DNA from: an uncultured Ruminococcus sp.
Lineage (GTDB): Bacteria; Bacillota; Clostridia; Oscillospirales; Ruminococcaceae
Direction: 5' to 3'
Assembly (NCBI GenBank): GCA_910577575.1
Contig: CAJTOG010000099.1
Coordinates: forward strand, 1-5,243
Length of the DNA stretch: 5,243 bases
In this document: one piece after another, positions 1-4,595 of the stretch
Position numbering within the stretch: position 1 is the first letter of the stretch
Layout: every line of letters starts with the position of its first letter
Translations under genes and position numbers: made by a program
Notes under the pieces: model-generated
The model's input: the letters and a program-made list of their open reading frames with translations, nothing else
Databases searched by the model: none
Told to the model about the DNA's origin: nothing

Positions 1-75
1 CGTCAGTGCCGGTAGACCGTTTCCGGCAGACAGCGGGCGGAGAGTCTCCGCTGGCAGTCAGTCCGCTGTTTCGGC
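1..75 (-). ncRNA. Type II hammerhead ribozyme, copy 1 (3' end cut by window edge)
   Basis: Self-cleaving RNA read on the - strand, recognised from core bases and pairing. In transcript order: GCC (75-73), the 3' half of open stem II; invariant GAAA (72-69); stem III, CAGCGG (68-63) with CCGCUG (36-31), extended by an inner hairpin GCGGAG/CUCCGC (51-46 with 42-37, loop ACU) and an 11-nt bulge (62-52); cleavage triplet GUC (31-29); stem I, UGCCGG (28-23) with CCGGCA (12-7), loop AAACGGUCUA (22-13); then CUGACG (6-1), the first six bases of CUGANGA. Predicted cleavage is between 29 and 28. Stem II 5' half and any pseudoknot strand lie beyond the window. The element begins five bases after the first base of the UAA stop (80-78) of the 110-aa gene, with only CA between stop and GCC. 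The same fold in copy 2, with different stems, is the main support. Confidence 0.88.
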
Positions 76-77
76 TG

Positions 78-410
78 TTATTCATACAGTTCCTTTTCAA
101 TTTTATTCTGCTGATTATAAAGCTCGTTGCATTCAGTCAAATTATTATTTATTGCTATCATAAGATTGCGTGCTTCATCATTTTCTATGATTCTTCTTTC
201 TTCGGGAACAGACCGGAGTTTTTCCAGTAATACTTCAAGTTCATCCAGTTTTTCATCTGTTTTCCTTTTAATCATTTTTGTTTTTATTATGGCAACAATT
301 TGTTTCCATGGAAAAGTCGAGGAAGCAAGTTCTGAAGCTCTCAGGATAACTTCAATAAGTTCCGCTTTACTGCATGATTCAAGCAGTTCAGTAAGTTCCG
401 TTTTCGTCAT
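78..410 (-). CDS. 110-aa predicted coiled-coil early protein of unknown function
   Basis: I do not recognise this family. The protein has 110 residues, no signal peptide or membrane segment, and is rich in Lys, Glu and Leu. A short helical N-terminal part (about 1-40, with one Trp at about 35) is followed by a charged helix (about 50-75, TDEKLDELEVLLEKL) likely to form a coiled coil, and an acidic C-terminal helix. I chose ATG 410 because TGAGGAGGAAAAGACT lies just before it, giving a GGAGGA ribosome binding site with 8-base spacing. The frame stays open up to 464, but that longer start has no good site and overlaps the preceding gene. The gene begins 13 bases after the stop of the cysteine-rich gene, so the two are probably translationally linked. 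It is the last early gene in the window and is followed directly by a hammerhead ribozyme. Position in a Mu-like early operon suggests an accessory or host-takeover role; that is inference. Confidence 0.8.
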   Translation of the reverse strand: MTKTELTELLESCSKAELIEVILRASELASSTFPWKQIVAIIKTKMIKRKTDEKLDELEVLLEKLRSVPEERRIIENDEARNLMIAINNNLTECNELYNQQNKIEKELYE

Positions 411-423
411 AGTCTTTTCCTCC

Positions 424-660
424 TCAGGCGTGCTTGTTGTCTCTTGAAAACAGGGACAGTTCACACGGATTTATGTTGTATCTGCATTTATCGCAGTTTC
501 CCTTTTCACGATTGATAAGTATCGCACGGTCTGCGTCCTTATGGAACTGAAATTCAGTTTTATAAAAAGAGCAGTTTTCATCAGTTCCGTCGCAGTCAAT
601 GCCCATAAGTATTTTACAGTGTCTTCCGCAGATATGGAATCTGCATTTTTCATCATTCAA
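424..660 (-). CDS. 78-aa cysteine-rich small phage protein, probably metal-binding
   Basis: A 78-residue protein with eight cysteines (6, 11, 15, 23, 30, 56, 59, 66) and a CSFYKTEFQ segment at 30-38. C-x-FYKT with upstream spaced cysteines resembles small zinc-binding-like proteins common in Firmicute phage early regions (family recollection, not a search result). The CDKC at 56-59 followed by Cys66 looks like a second metal-binding knuckle. The start is TTG 660: GAGGG at 673-669 lies 8 bases upstream, whereas ATG 656 is in a different frame that loses the cysteine pattern. The gene is 37 bases downstream of the MuB-like gene, and its stop at 426-424 overlaps the ribosome binding site of the next gene, so it belongs to the early operon. 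Possible roles are nucleic-acid or protein binding; no specific function can be assigned. Confidence 0.8.
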   Translation of the reverse strand: MNDEKCRFHICGRHCKILMGIDCDGTDENCSFYKTEFQFHKDADRAILINREKGNCDKCRYNINPCELSLFSRDNKHA

Positions 661-685
661 AATTTACACCCTCTTTTATGATAAA

Positions 686-695
686 CAGTATACTG
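686..695. repeat. Perfect 10-bp palindrome between the B-like and cysteine-rich genes
   Basis: CAGTATACTG is its own reverse complement and sits in the 37-bp gap between the ATPase gene and the 78-aa gene, 12 bases upstream of the latter's ribosome binding site. It could be a protein-binding site; it is short enough to be chance. Confidence 0.35.
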
Positions 696-697
696 CC

Positions 698-1624
698 TCA
701 CTTTATATTCGTATATTCTGAGACCGCCACAAGTCCCTCATAAGAGCAGTCGTTATTCTGACACGCCCATTTGTAAAGCTCAACTGTTCCCCTGATTCCC
801 TGTTCGGTCTGTGAAACCCTCCAGAGGAAATCAATTGCCTTTTTGTCGTCGGCGGATGCTGGGAAAAGTTTCTGAATATCCTCAATCTGAATATCGCTTC
901 GCTCATACACTTTTGCAATCTTTCGTCTGCTGATTATCTGAGAAAATTCATTGCGTCGGCTCTCCATCATGAACAGTATTTTCGGATTCCCGACAAGTGC
1001 GATTCCAAGCGTCTGACCCATGTCACTGAAGTAGTCCGAAAATCCACGAAGTGCCTCAATCTGACCGTATGTAAGGAACTGTGCCTCATCAACTATCAGG
1101 AGCATACCGTCCGAAAGCTTTTCAAGAATTGAATCCCACATTTCGTCCTGAAGCCTTGATTTTCCTGCATTCACACGTTTTGCAATCAGTTTCAGCAGGC
1201 TTTTTACACTGGAAAAGCAAGTGTTCATGGTGATTGAAATTGTATTGCTCGGATGGTCTTTCAGGTATTTCAGGACAGCTTTTGTCTTGCCGATACCTGC
1301 ATCTCCGGCGGCTACCGAAAGTCCGCCTTTTATCTGGCATAAGCTGAGGATATCATAAATCTCTCCTGAAATCGAAGTTTCAACGTAGTCGGTTGAAATG
1401 TTTGCCGGAAGCTCTGAACGCCTGTCCTCGATTTCAAAATAGTCGGCAAGTTTTTTCATCTGCCCCTCAACGTCACCATTATAAGTGCCGTTTCTGAGCT
1501 TTGAAAGGGTTGTGTCGGATATGCCGAGAATCAGACCTGCTTGTTTCTGACTCGGCTTTCTTCTGATAAAATCCTCCAGCTTATTGAGGATAACTTTCTG
1601 CTCTTCTGTATATTCATAACTCAT
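698..1624 (-). CDS. MuB-like AAA+ ATPase, transposition target-capture protein
   Basis: A 308-residue ATPase of the MuB type (Mu B is 312 aa). Proteins of this family bind DNA as ATP-dependent filaments, deliver target DNA to the transposase, stimulate its activity and confer target immunity. The N-terminal 65 residues form a Cro-like HTH (KQAGLILGISDTTLSKLRNG, about 27-46), the arrangement known for MuB. The AAA+ core follows: Walker A GDAGIGKT (107-114), Walker B LLIVDEAQ (175-182, catalytic E180), sensor-1-like ALVGNP (209-214, N213) and arginine-rich SRR/SRRK segments near 222 and 232 that may supply the arginine finger. ATG 1624 lies two bases after the transposase stop (1629-1627); its AAGGA site (1640-1636) is inside the transposase coding end with a somewhat long 11-base spacing, so translation is probably coupled to the transposase. 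A TnsC/IstB-type relative is the alternative, but size, HTH and the MuA-like neighbour favour MuB. Confidence 0.93.
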   Translation of the reverse strand: MSYEYTEEQKVILNKLEDFIRRKPSQKQAGLILGISDTTLSKLRNGTYNGDVEGQMKKLADYFEIEDRRSELPANISTDYVETSISGEIYDILSLCQIKGGLSVAAGDAGIGKTKAVLKYLKDHPSNTISITMNTCFSSVKSLLKLIAKRVNAGKSRLQDEMWDSILEKLSDGMLLIVDEAQFLTYGQIEALRGFSDYFSDMGQTLGIALVGNPKILFMMESRRNEFSQIISRRKIAKVYERSDIQIEDIQKLFPASADDKKAIDFLWRVSQTEQGIRGTVELYKWACQNNDCSYEGLVAVSEYTNIK

Positions 1625-1626
1625 AA

Positions 1627-3630
1627 TTAAGTTTTTCCTTTCTGTTTAAGTGCATTTTCAGCGATTGTTTTCAGATTGATTTTTACCTGAATACATTCAT
1701 CGCCGACAGCTTTCGGAAGTGATTCTGCTGTTGTCACAGGAATAATATTTCTTGGCATCTGTATGCTGAATTTATCCCTGTTCTGTCTGGAAATGCACCT
1801 CATGCCGTCTTTGTGCGTCACTCGTATTTTATTTCCTGTAAGTTCTTCAATACGACCTGTAACCTGTTTTCTGACATTTGATTTTTTACGTCCGAGTTGT
1901 GCAAGATTTTCTTTGCTTTCGCCGAAATACTGTGTAATCAGCCAGTCTGCACACTTCCAGCTGAATAAATACCTGTCTTCCGTATCATAAAGCCTGACGG
2001 TTGACGGGTCATTTCTGTCATATCTTACACAAACCTTTTCTTTGAGATGCTGCCAAGTCAGATGCTCATCATAATACCAGATTTTTTTACCGTGATATGT
2101 GATAAATACACCATCACGCCTGACTTGCTGGAATCCCGCATTTCTGAGCATCAGCAGGTCAAGAACATCTTCACTTGCTTTTCTTATTGATGTTTCTGCA
2201 ATCGACTTATTCCAGACTTCAATTGCCGTCATGCCCTTGTATTGCGGTTCACCGCCGCCGTATTCAGCGACATTAAAAACATTGTCGGCATAGTCTGCGA
2301 ACGATTCACGGAGTTCTGCTTCTGTTTCAATATTCATATATTTAATCATCTTTTTCAGGTTCTCAGGACGTTCTATGATATTTCCTCCGCAGTAACCGTC
2401 CTGTGCAGTGCAGAACTGCTCCTTGATGATTCTGTGAATACGTTCCACAACCTTTGCCTGAGCATTTGTGGGGAGTGCAAAAATAATTTCTATGCCGAGT
2501 TTTGCAATGATTGTGACCGGAAGATTTCCTTTTTTGTTTTTGGCAATTTTTCTGTTTCGGTCGTCTCCTGCAATGTCAAGCGTTGTGAATTCACGACCAT
2601 TATCGAAATACAGGCGTTTCGGGATTCCGAAACGGAGCATTGCGAATCTGAGAGCATCGAGAGTTGAATTGGAATCAGGGCTGTCGGTGATGTTCCAGCC
2701 GACAAGAACTCCCGATTTTACGTCAAGCACGGTAGTCAGATACATTCGTTTTGTGGTCTTGGAATCGCTTTCTTCTTTAATAATCACGTCAAATGTGTAA
2801 TTATCCATGACCCAGATATCATTTGCGTAAATACTGCTTTTGTCACGGTTTGCATGGGGCGTGCAGTGGTCATGGAAAGCTTTTTCGCCCTCACGGGCAT
2901 ACTCTGTAACCGCAAATGGCAGGGTTTTGAGTTTCCGCCTGAAGCATGATACTGACGGAATCTGTTCAGTAAATTCAGGATATTCCTCAGCGATGAACGC
3001 ACTCATTTCACGGTAGCAGAGGACAATTTTTGGTTTTCTCTGGTCAAAGTAGAGCTGCAGGAAACCCTGCCACATTATACTGTCGTCATCAAGCTTGCTT
3101 TTGCCTCTGTTCCAGCCGCCACGGTTGTCAATCAAATCGCCGTAGCACTCATTTTTGTAAGCGGAATATTTTCTATAGAGAATATCCGTGCTGATTTCAG
3201 TATCGGGATTGATATATTTCTGATGTGCAACGAATATCCTGTCAAATTCGGTCTTGTCCTTTCGTCTCGAACGCTCCGCCTGCCACTCGTTGAGTAAGTC
3301 AATCCAAAATTTAATCATTGCACGCTCCGTCTCTGAAAATTCCTGAAACGCTTTTTTAACGCCTTTGCAACGGTATTTCAAAGCCGTTGCAGAGGCGTTT
3401 CCGGATTCAATTTTTTCAGGCATAATTCCTGTTTCTATTCGCTTTTGCTTATAGTATTTTGACTGTAAATCTTCTGAAAGAGCTGATACTGGTATCAGAT
3501 AATACGGCTGATTATTAGAAATATTTATTTTTTCTATATAATCAATTTTCTTATCTCTAATCATTCTACTGATATAACTGCCTGAACATTTTTTTAATTC
3601 TGAAACTTCTTTAACTGTCAGATAGTCCAT
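1627..3630 (-). CDS. MuA-like DDE transposase of a transposable phage
   Basis: A 667-residue transposase (Mu A is 663 aa) that would pair the phage ends, nick the 3' strands and join them to target DNA. The N-terminus (1-60, LTVKEVSELKKCSGSYISRMI) is a winged-helix/excisionase-like DNA-binding domain. The RNase H-fold core carries the candidate catalytic triad D276 (IWVMDNYTFD), D343 (YFDNGREF) and E396 (AKVVERIHR). The D-D spacing of 67 equals that of D269-D336 in Mu A, and the D-E spacing of 53 is close to 56 in Mu. A Mu-type C-terminal beta-barrel follows (about 490-555), then a basic tail ending KQKGKT that probably contacts the B protein. ATG 3630 is chosen because AAAGGA precedes it by about 6 bases; a longer frame from TTG 3684 has no ribosome binding site. 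Transposases of Tn7 or Tn552 type are alternatives, but the neighbouring repressor and Ner-like genes indicate a phage. Confidence 0.95.
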   Translation of the reverse strand: MDYLTVKEVSELKKCSGSYISRMIRDKKIDYIEKINISNNQPYYLIPVSALSEDLQSKYYKQKRIETGIMPEKIESGNASATALKYRCKGVKKAFQEFSETERAMIKFWIDLLNEWQAERSRRKDKTEFDRIFVAHQKYINPDTEISTDILYRKYSAYKNECYGDLIDNRGGWNRGKSKLDDDSIMWQGFLQLYFDQRKPKIVLCYREMSAFIAEEYPEFTEQIPSVSCFRRKLKTLPFAVTEYAREGEKAFHDHCTPHANRDKSSIYANDIWVMDNYTFDVIIKEESDSKTTKRMYLTTVLDVKSGVLVGWNITDSPDSNSTLDALRFAMLRFGIPKRLYFDNGREFTTLDIAGDDRNRKIAKNKKGNLPVTIIAKLGIEIIFALPTNAQAKVVERIHRIIKEQFCTAQDGYCGGNIIERPENLKKMIKYMNIETEAELRESFADYADNVFNVAEYGGGEPQYKGMTAIEVWNKSIAETSIRKASEDVLDLLMLRNAGFQQVRRDGVFITYHGKKIWYYDEHLTWQHLKEKVCVRYDRNDPSTVRLYDTEDRYLFSWKCADWLITQYFGESKENLAQLGRKKSNVRKQVTGRIEELTGNKIRVTHKDGMRCISRQNRDKFSIQMPRNIIPVTTAESLPKAVGDECIQVKINLKTIAENALKQKGKT

Positions 3631-3640
3631 TTCTTTTCCT

Positions 3641-3670
3641 TTCTGCCGGAGCGGAATTGCCCCGACAAAA
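3641..3670 (-). promoter_or_regulatory. RNA hairpin abutting the transposase ribosome binding site
   Basis: In the - strand transcript UUUUGUCGGGGC (3670-3659) pairs with GCUCCGGCAGAA (3652-3641) over 12 pairs, three of them G-U, around the loop AAUUCC. The three wobbles become A-C mismatches in the opposite RNA, so the fold is better on the - strand transcript. The 3' arm ends directly at the AAAGGA site used for ATG 3630, so the hairpin could limit or set translation of the transposase. On the + strand the imperfect version is followed by T6 and could act as a weak terminator. Function is inferred from position only. Confidence 0.5.
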
Positions 3671-3677
3671 TTTTTTC

Positions 3678-3706
3678 TTGACAAATTCTAAAATTTGTGA
3701 TACACT
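3678..3706 (+). promoter_or_regulatory. Candidate antisense promoter with internal palindrome, facing the repressor
   Basis: On the + strand a perfect -35 box TTGACA (3678-3683) is 17 bases from TACACT (3701-3706), which is preceded by an extended -10 TGA (3698-3700). The inverted repeat ACAAATTCTAAAATTTGT (3681-3698) fills the -35 end and spacer, as palindromes do at the other two promoters here. The last 12 bases, TTGTGATACACT, match TTGTGATATAAT at the repressor promoter in 10 positions. Transcription starting near 3713 would run antisense to the 117-aa gene, the hammerhead and the HTH gene and continue into the repressor. Confidence 0.5.
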
Positions 3707-3718
3707 TAAAATAAACAA

Positions 3719-4072
3719 TTAAAAGAAGCTGATTTCTTCTTTTAGTGTTTGTGTTTCCAGTTTTAGGGTTGTTATTAATTTTTCCATGTTATAACCCTGA
3801 AGCTGGATTTTTTCTAAGTGTGTAATCAGTCTCTCATTGATTTTGATAAACTTGCGTTTGTTGATTACAACAGCATTCGGAAGTTCGGCATCAAGTTCCA
3901 TTCCTATGATAAACTCAGAAGTAGCCTGTTCAAGTCCGTTAATCGTTACAGCAATCTTGTACTGTGCCTCAACGTTCTCCCTGAGTTCATCACTCAGAAC
4001 CATTCCGCAAAGAGAATTGACCGTTGCTGTCACGCTGTTCAGATACGCACTTGCTCTGCACAAATAATTCAT
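3719..4072 (-). CDS. 117-aa early protein of unknown function between the HTH and transposase genes
   Basis: I do not recognise this family. The 117-residue protein has an N-terminal part with small and hydrophobic residues (YLNSVTATVNSLCGMVL, about 10-26), then a mixed helical region, a basic patch NKRKFIKINERL (about 71-82) and a C-terminal helix (KLITTLKLETQTLKEE, about 98-113) that may be coiled coil. There is no signal peptide or clear membrane segment. ATG 4072 is chosen because GAGGTG sits about 6 bases upstream; GTG 4081, in the same frame, is part of that site and is a poorer start. The gene lies just downstream of a hammerhead ribozyme, so its mRNA would begin with a short leader from the cleavage point (4129). 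It is followed by an 88-bp gap before the transposase start. Mu has no equivalent between ner and A, so it is probably a lineage-specific early protein. Confidence 0.8.
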   Translation of the reverse strand: MNYLCRASAYLNSVTATVNSLCGMVLSDELRENVEAQYKIAVTINGLEQATSEFIIGMELDAELPNAVVINKRKFIKINERLITHLEKIQLQGYNMEKLITTLKLETQTLKEEISFF

Positions 4073-4090
4073 TGTTTTCACCTCACTTTC

Positions 4091-4157
4091 ATGGTCTGCC
4101 TCATCAGTACCGTGCGACCATTCACGGCAGACAGCGGAACTTGTCCGCCGTTTCGGC
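4091..4157 (-). ncRNA. Type II hammerhead self-cleaving ribozyme, copy 2 (complete)
   Basis: Read on the - strand, all hammerhead elements are present in type II order. GCC (4157-4155) is the 3' half of open stem II; GAAA (4154-4151); stem III CGGCGGA (4150-4144) with UCCGCUG (4138-4132), loop CAAGU; GUC (4132-4130); stem I UGCCGUG (4129-4123) with CACGGUA (4114-4108), loop AAUGGUCG; CUGAUGA (4107-4101); GGC (4100-4098) closes stem II. AUGGUC in the stem I loop (4121-4116) is complementary to GACCAU (4096-4091) just after stem II, a 6-bp pseudoknot of the kind known to support fast hammerheads. Predicted cleavage is between 4130 and 4129. It starts on the base after the TGA stop of the HTH gene and ends just before the ribosome binding site of the 117-aa gene. 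Cleavage would give a 5'-hydroxyl leader of about 57 nt for the downstream mRNA. Confidence 0.94.
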
Positions 4158-4373
4158 TCAGCTCACTTTCTTTTCTTCATTCATTCCAAGAAGTTCATCG
4201 GCTGAAATTTTGAGTGCCACTGCCAGTCTTATGATTATCGGTGCGGTTGGATTAAACTTGTCCTTTTCAAGTTCTGAAAGATAGTTCTGCGAAAGTTTTA
4301 CTTCTGATGCAAGCTCTTTCTGAGTAAGTCCGAGTTCCTTACGACGAATTTTCATTCTGTTTCCTATTGTCAT
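4158..4373 (-). CDS. Small Xre/Cro-family HTH regulator in the Ner position
   Basis: A 71-residue protein made almost entirely of one Cro/CI helix-turn-helix domain: RMKIRRKELGLTQKELASEV (6-25), recognition helix SQNYLSELEKDK (28-39), then the supporting helices ending ADELLG and an acidic/basic tail EEKKVS. ATG 4373 is preceded by AAGGAG with 8-base spacing; the in-frame GTG 4382 abuts that site and is rejected. As first gene of the early operon, facing away from the repressor, it occupies the place of Mu ner or lambda cro, so a role in switching off the early and repressor promoters is likely (inference from position). Its leader of about 130 nt holds an 18-bp palindrome. Its TGA stop is directly followed by the hammerhead, so cleavage would leave its mRNA with a 3' end in the ribozyme, separated from the transposition genes. 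Confidence 0.9.
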   Translation of the reverse strand: MTIGNRMKIRRKELGLTQKELASEVKLSQNYLSELEKDKFNPTAPIIIRLAVALKISADELLGMNEEKKVS

Positions 4374-4391
4374 TCTTATCACTCCTTTCTG

Positions 4392-4409
4392 CCTGTTCCA
4401 TGGAACAGG
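4392..4409. promoter_or_regulatory. Perfect 18-bp palindrome in the early leader, candidate operator
   Basis: CCTGTTCCATGGAACAGG is a perfect palindrome, 18 bases upstream of the HTH gene start and about 95 bases downstream of the early promoter start. It is far more G+C-rich than its surroundings. It could be a binding site for the HTH protein or a host regulator; as RNA it could form only a stem with a strained loop. Confidence 0.55.
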
Positions 4410-4440
4410 TTATTTTTATGCACTTTTTTATCAGTATATA

Positions 4441-4469
4441 TTTACTTTTAAAGTGCGTTGTGATATAAT
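4441..4469 (+). promoter_or_regulatory. Repressor promoter (extended -10) overlapping a palindrome
   Basis: On the + strand TTTACT (4441-4446) is 17 bases from a perfect TATAAT (4464-4469) with an extended TGA (4461-4463). Transcription would start near 4476 and reach the repressor TTG at 4596 after a leader of about 120 nt. The palindrome ACTTTTAAAGT (4444-4454) overlaps the -35 box, and the wider inverted repeat GCACTTT (4420-4426) / AAAGTGC (4450-4456) flanks it. The start point faces that of the early promoter, so the two transcripts overlap by about 28 bp. Confidence 0.7.
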
Positions 4470-4509
4470 TACTACAGGGTTTTATGACCTTGAATATCGG
4501 TATATTTAT

Positions 4510-4538
4510 ATTATAACTCACATTTGTGTAAATGTCAA
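4510..4538 (-). promoter_or_regulatory. Early-operon promoter, perfect sigma-A consensus
   Basis: On the - strand TTGACA (4538-4533) and TATAAT (4515-4510) are separated by exactly 17 bases, both boxes matching consensus fully. The expected start near 4503 gives the early operon a leader of about 130 nt before the HTH gene. The inverted repeat ACATTT-GTGT-AAATGT (4520-4535) covers the spacer and the -35 end, so a bound repressor would block polymerase; a promoter this strong needs such control in a lysogen. Confidence 0.85.
4520..4535. promoter_or_regulatory. Candidate operator inside the early promoter
   Basis: Inverted repeat with 6-base arms ACATTT and AAATGT and the spacer GTGT. It lies within the -35/-10 spacer of the early promoter. 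The half-site with flank, AAATGTGA on the - strand, recurs at 4553-4560 on the + strand, suggesting sites for one regulator. Confidence 0.6.
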
Positions 4539-4550
4539 GAATTATTTTCC

Positions 4551-4566
4551 CAAAATGTGAATTTTG
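4551..4566. promoter_or_regulatory. Second candidate operator, upstream of the repressor gene
   Basis: CAAAAT and ATTTTG flank the spacer GTGA, the same 6-4-6 layout as the site at 4520-4535. The two centres are 31 bp apart, close to three helical turns, which would suit cooperative binding. It lies in the repressor leader, just upstream of the early promoter -35. Confidence 0.5.
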
Positions 4567-4595
4567 ACTTTTTACACAGAAAGGTAGTGGTCTAA

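Noticed and set aside
471..656. Frame on the - strand starting with tandem ATG at 656
   Set aside because: It overlaps the cysteine-rich gene almost entirely, has no well-spaced ribosome binding site and lacks any patterned composition.
661..697. A third hammerhead in the other intergenic gaps (661-697, 3631-3718, 4374-4595)
   Set aside because: None of these gaps shows CUGANGA together with GAAA and NUH on the transcribed strand.
2242..2667. Long + strand open frame inside the transposase gene
   Set aside because: It is a shadow of the transposase coding frame with no ribosome binding site or recognisable protein.
698..3630. A Tn7-like or CRISPR-associated transposon (TnsB/TnsC) reading of the transposase/ATPase pair
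   Set aside because: No Cas, TniQ/TnsD, TnsA or repeat-spacer array is present, and the transposase and ATPase have Mu A and Mu B lengths and sit in a repressor/Ner-like phage control layout.
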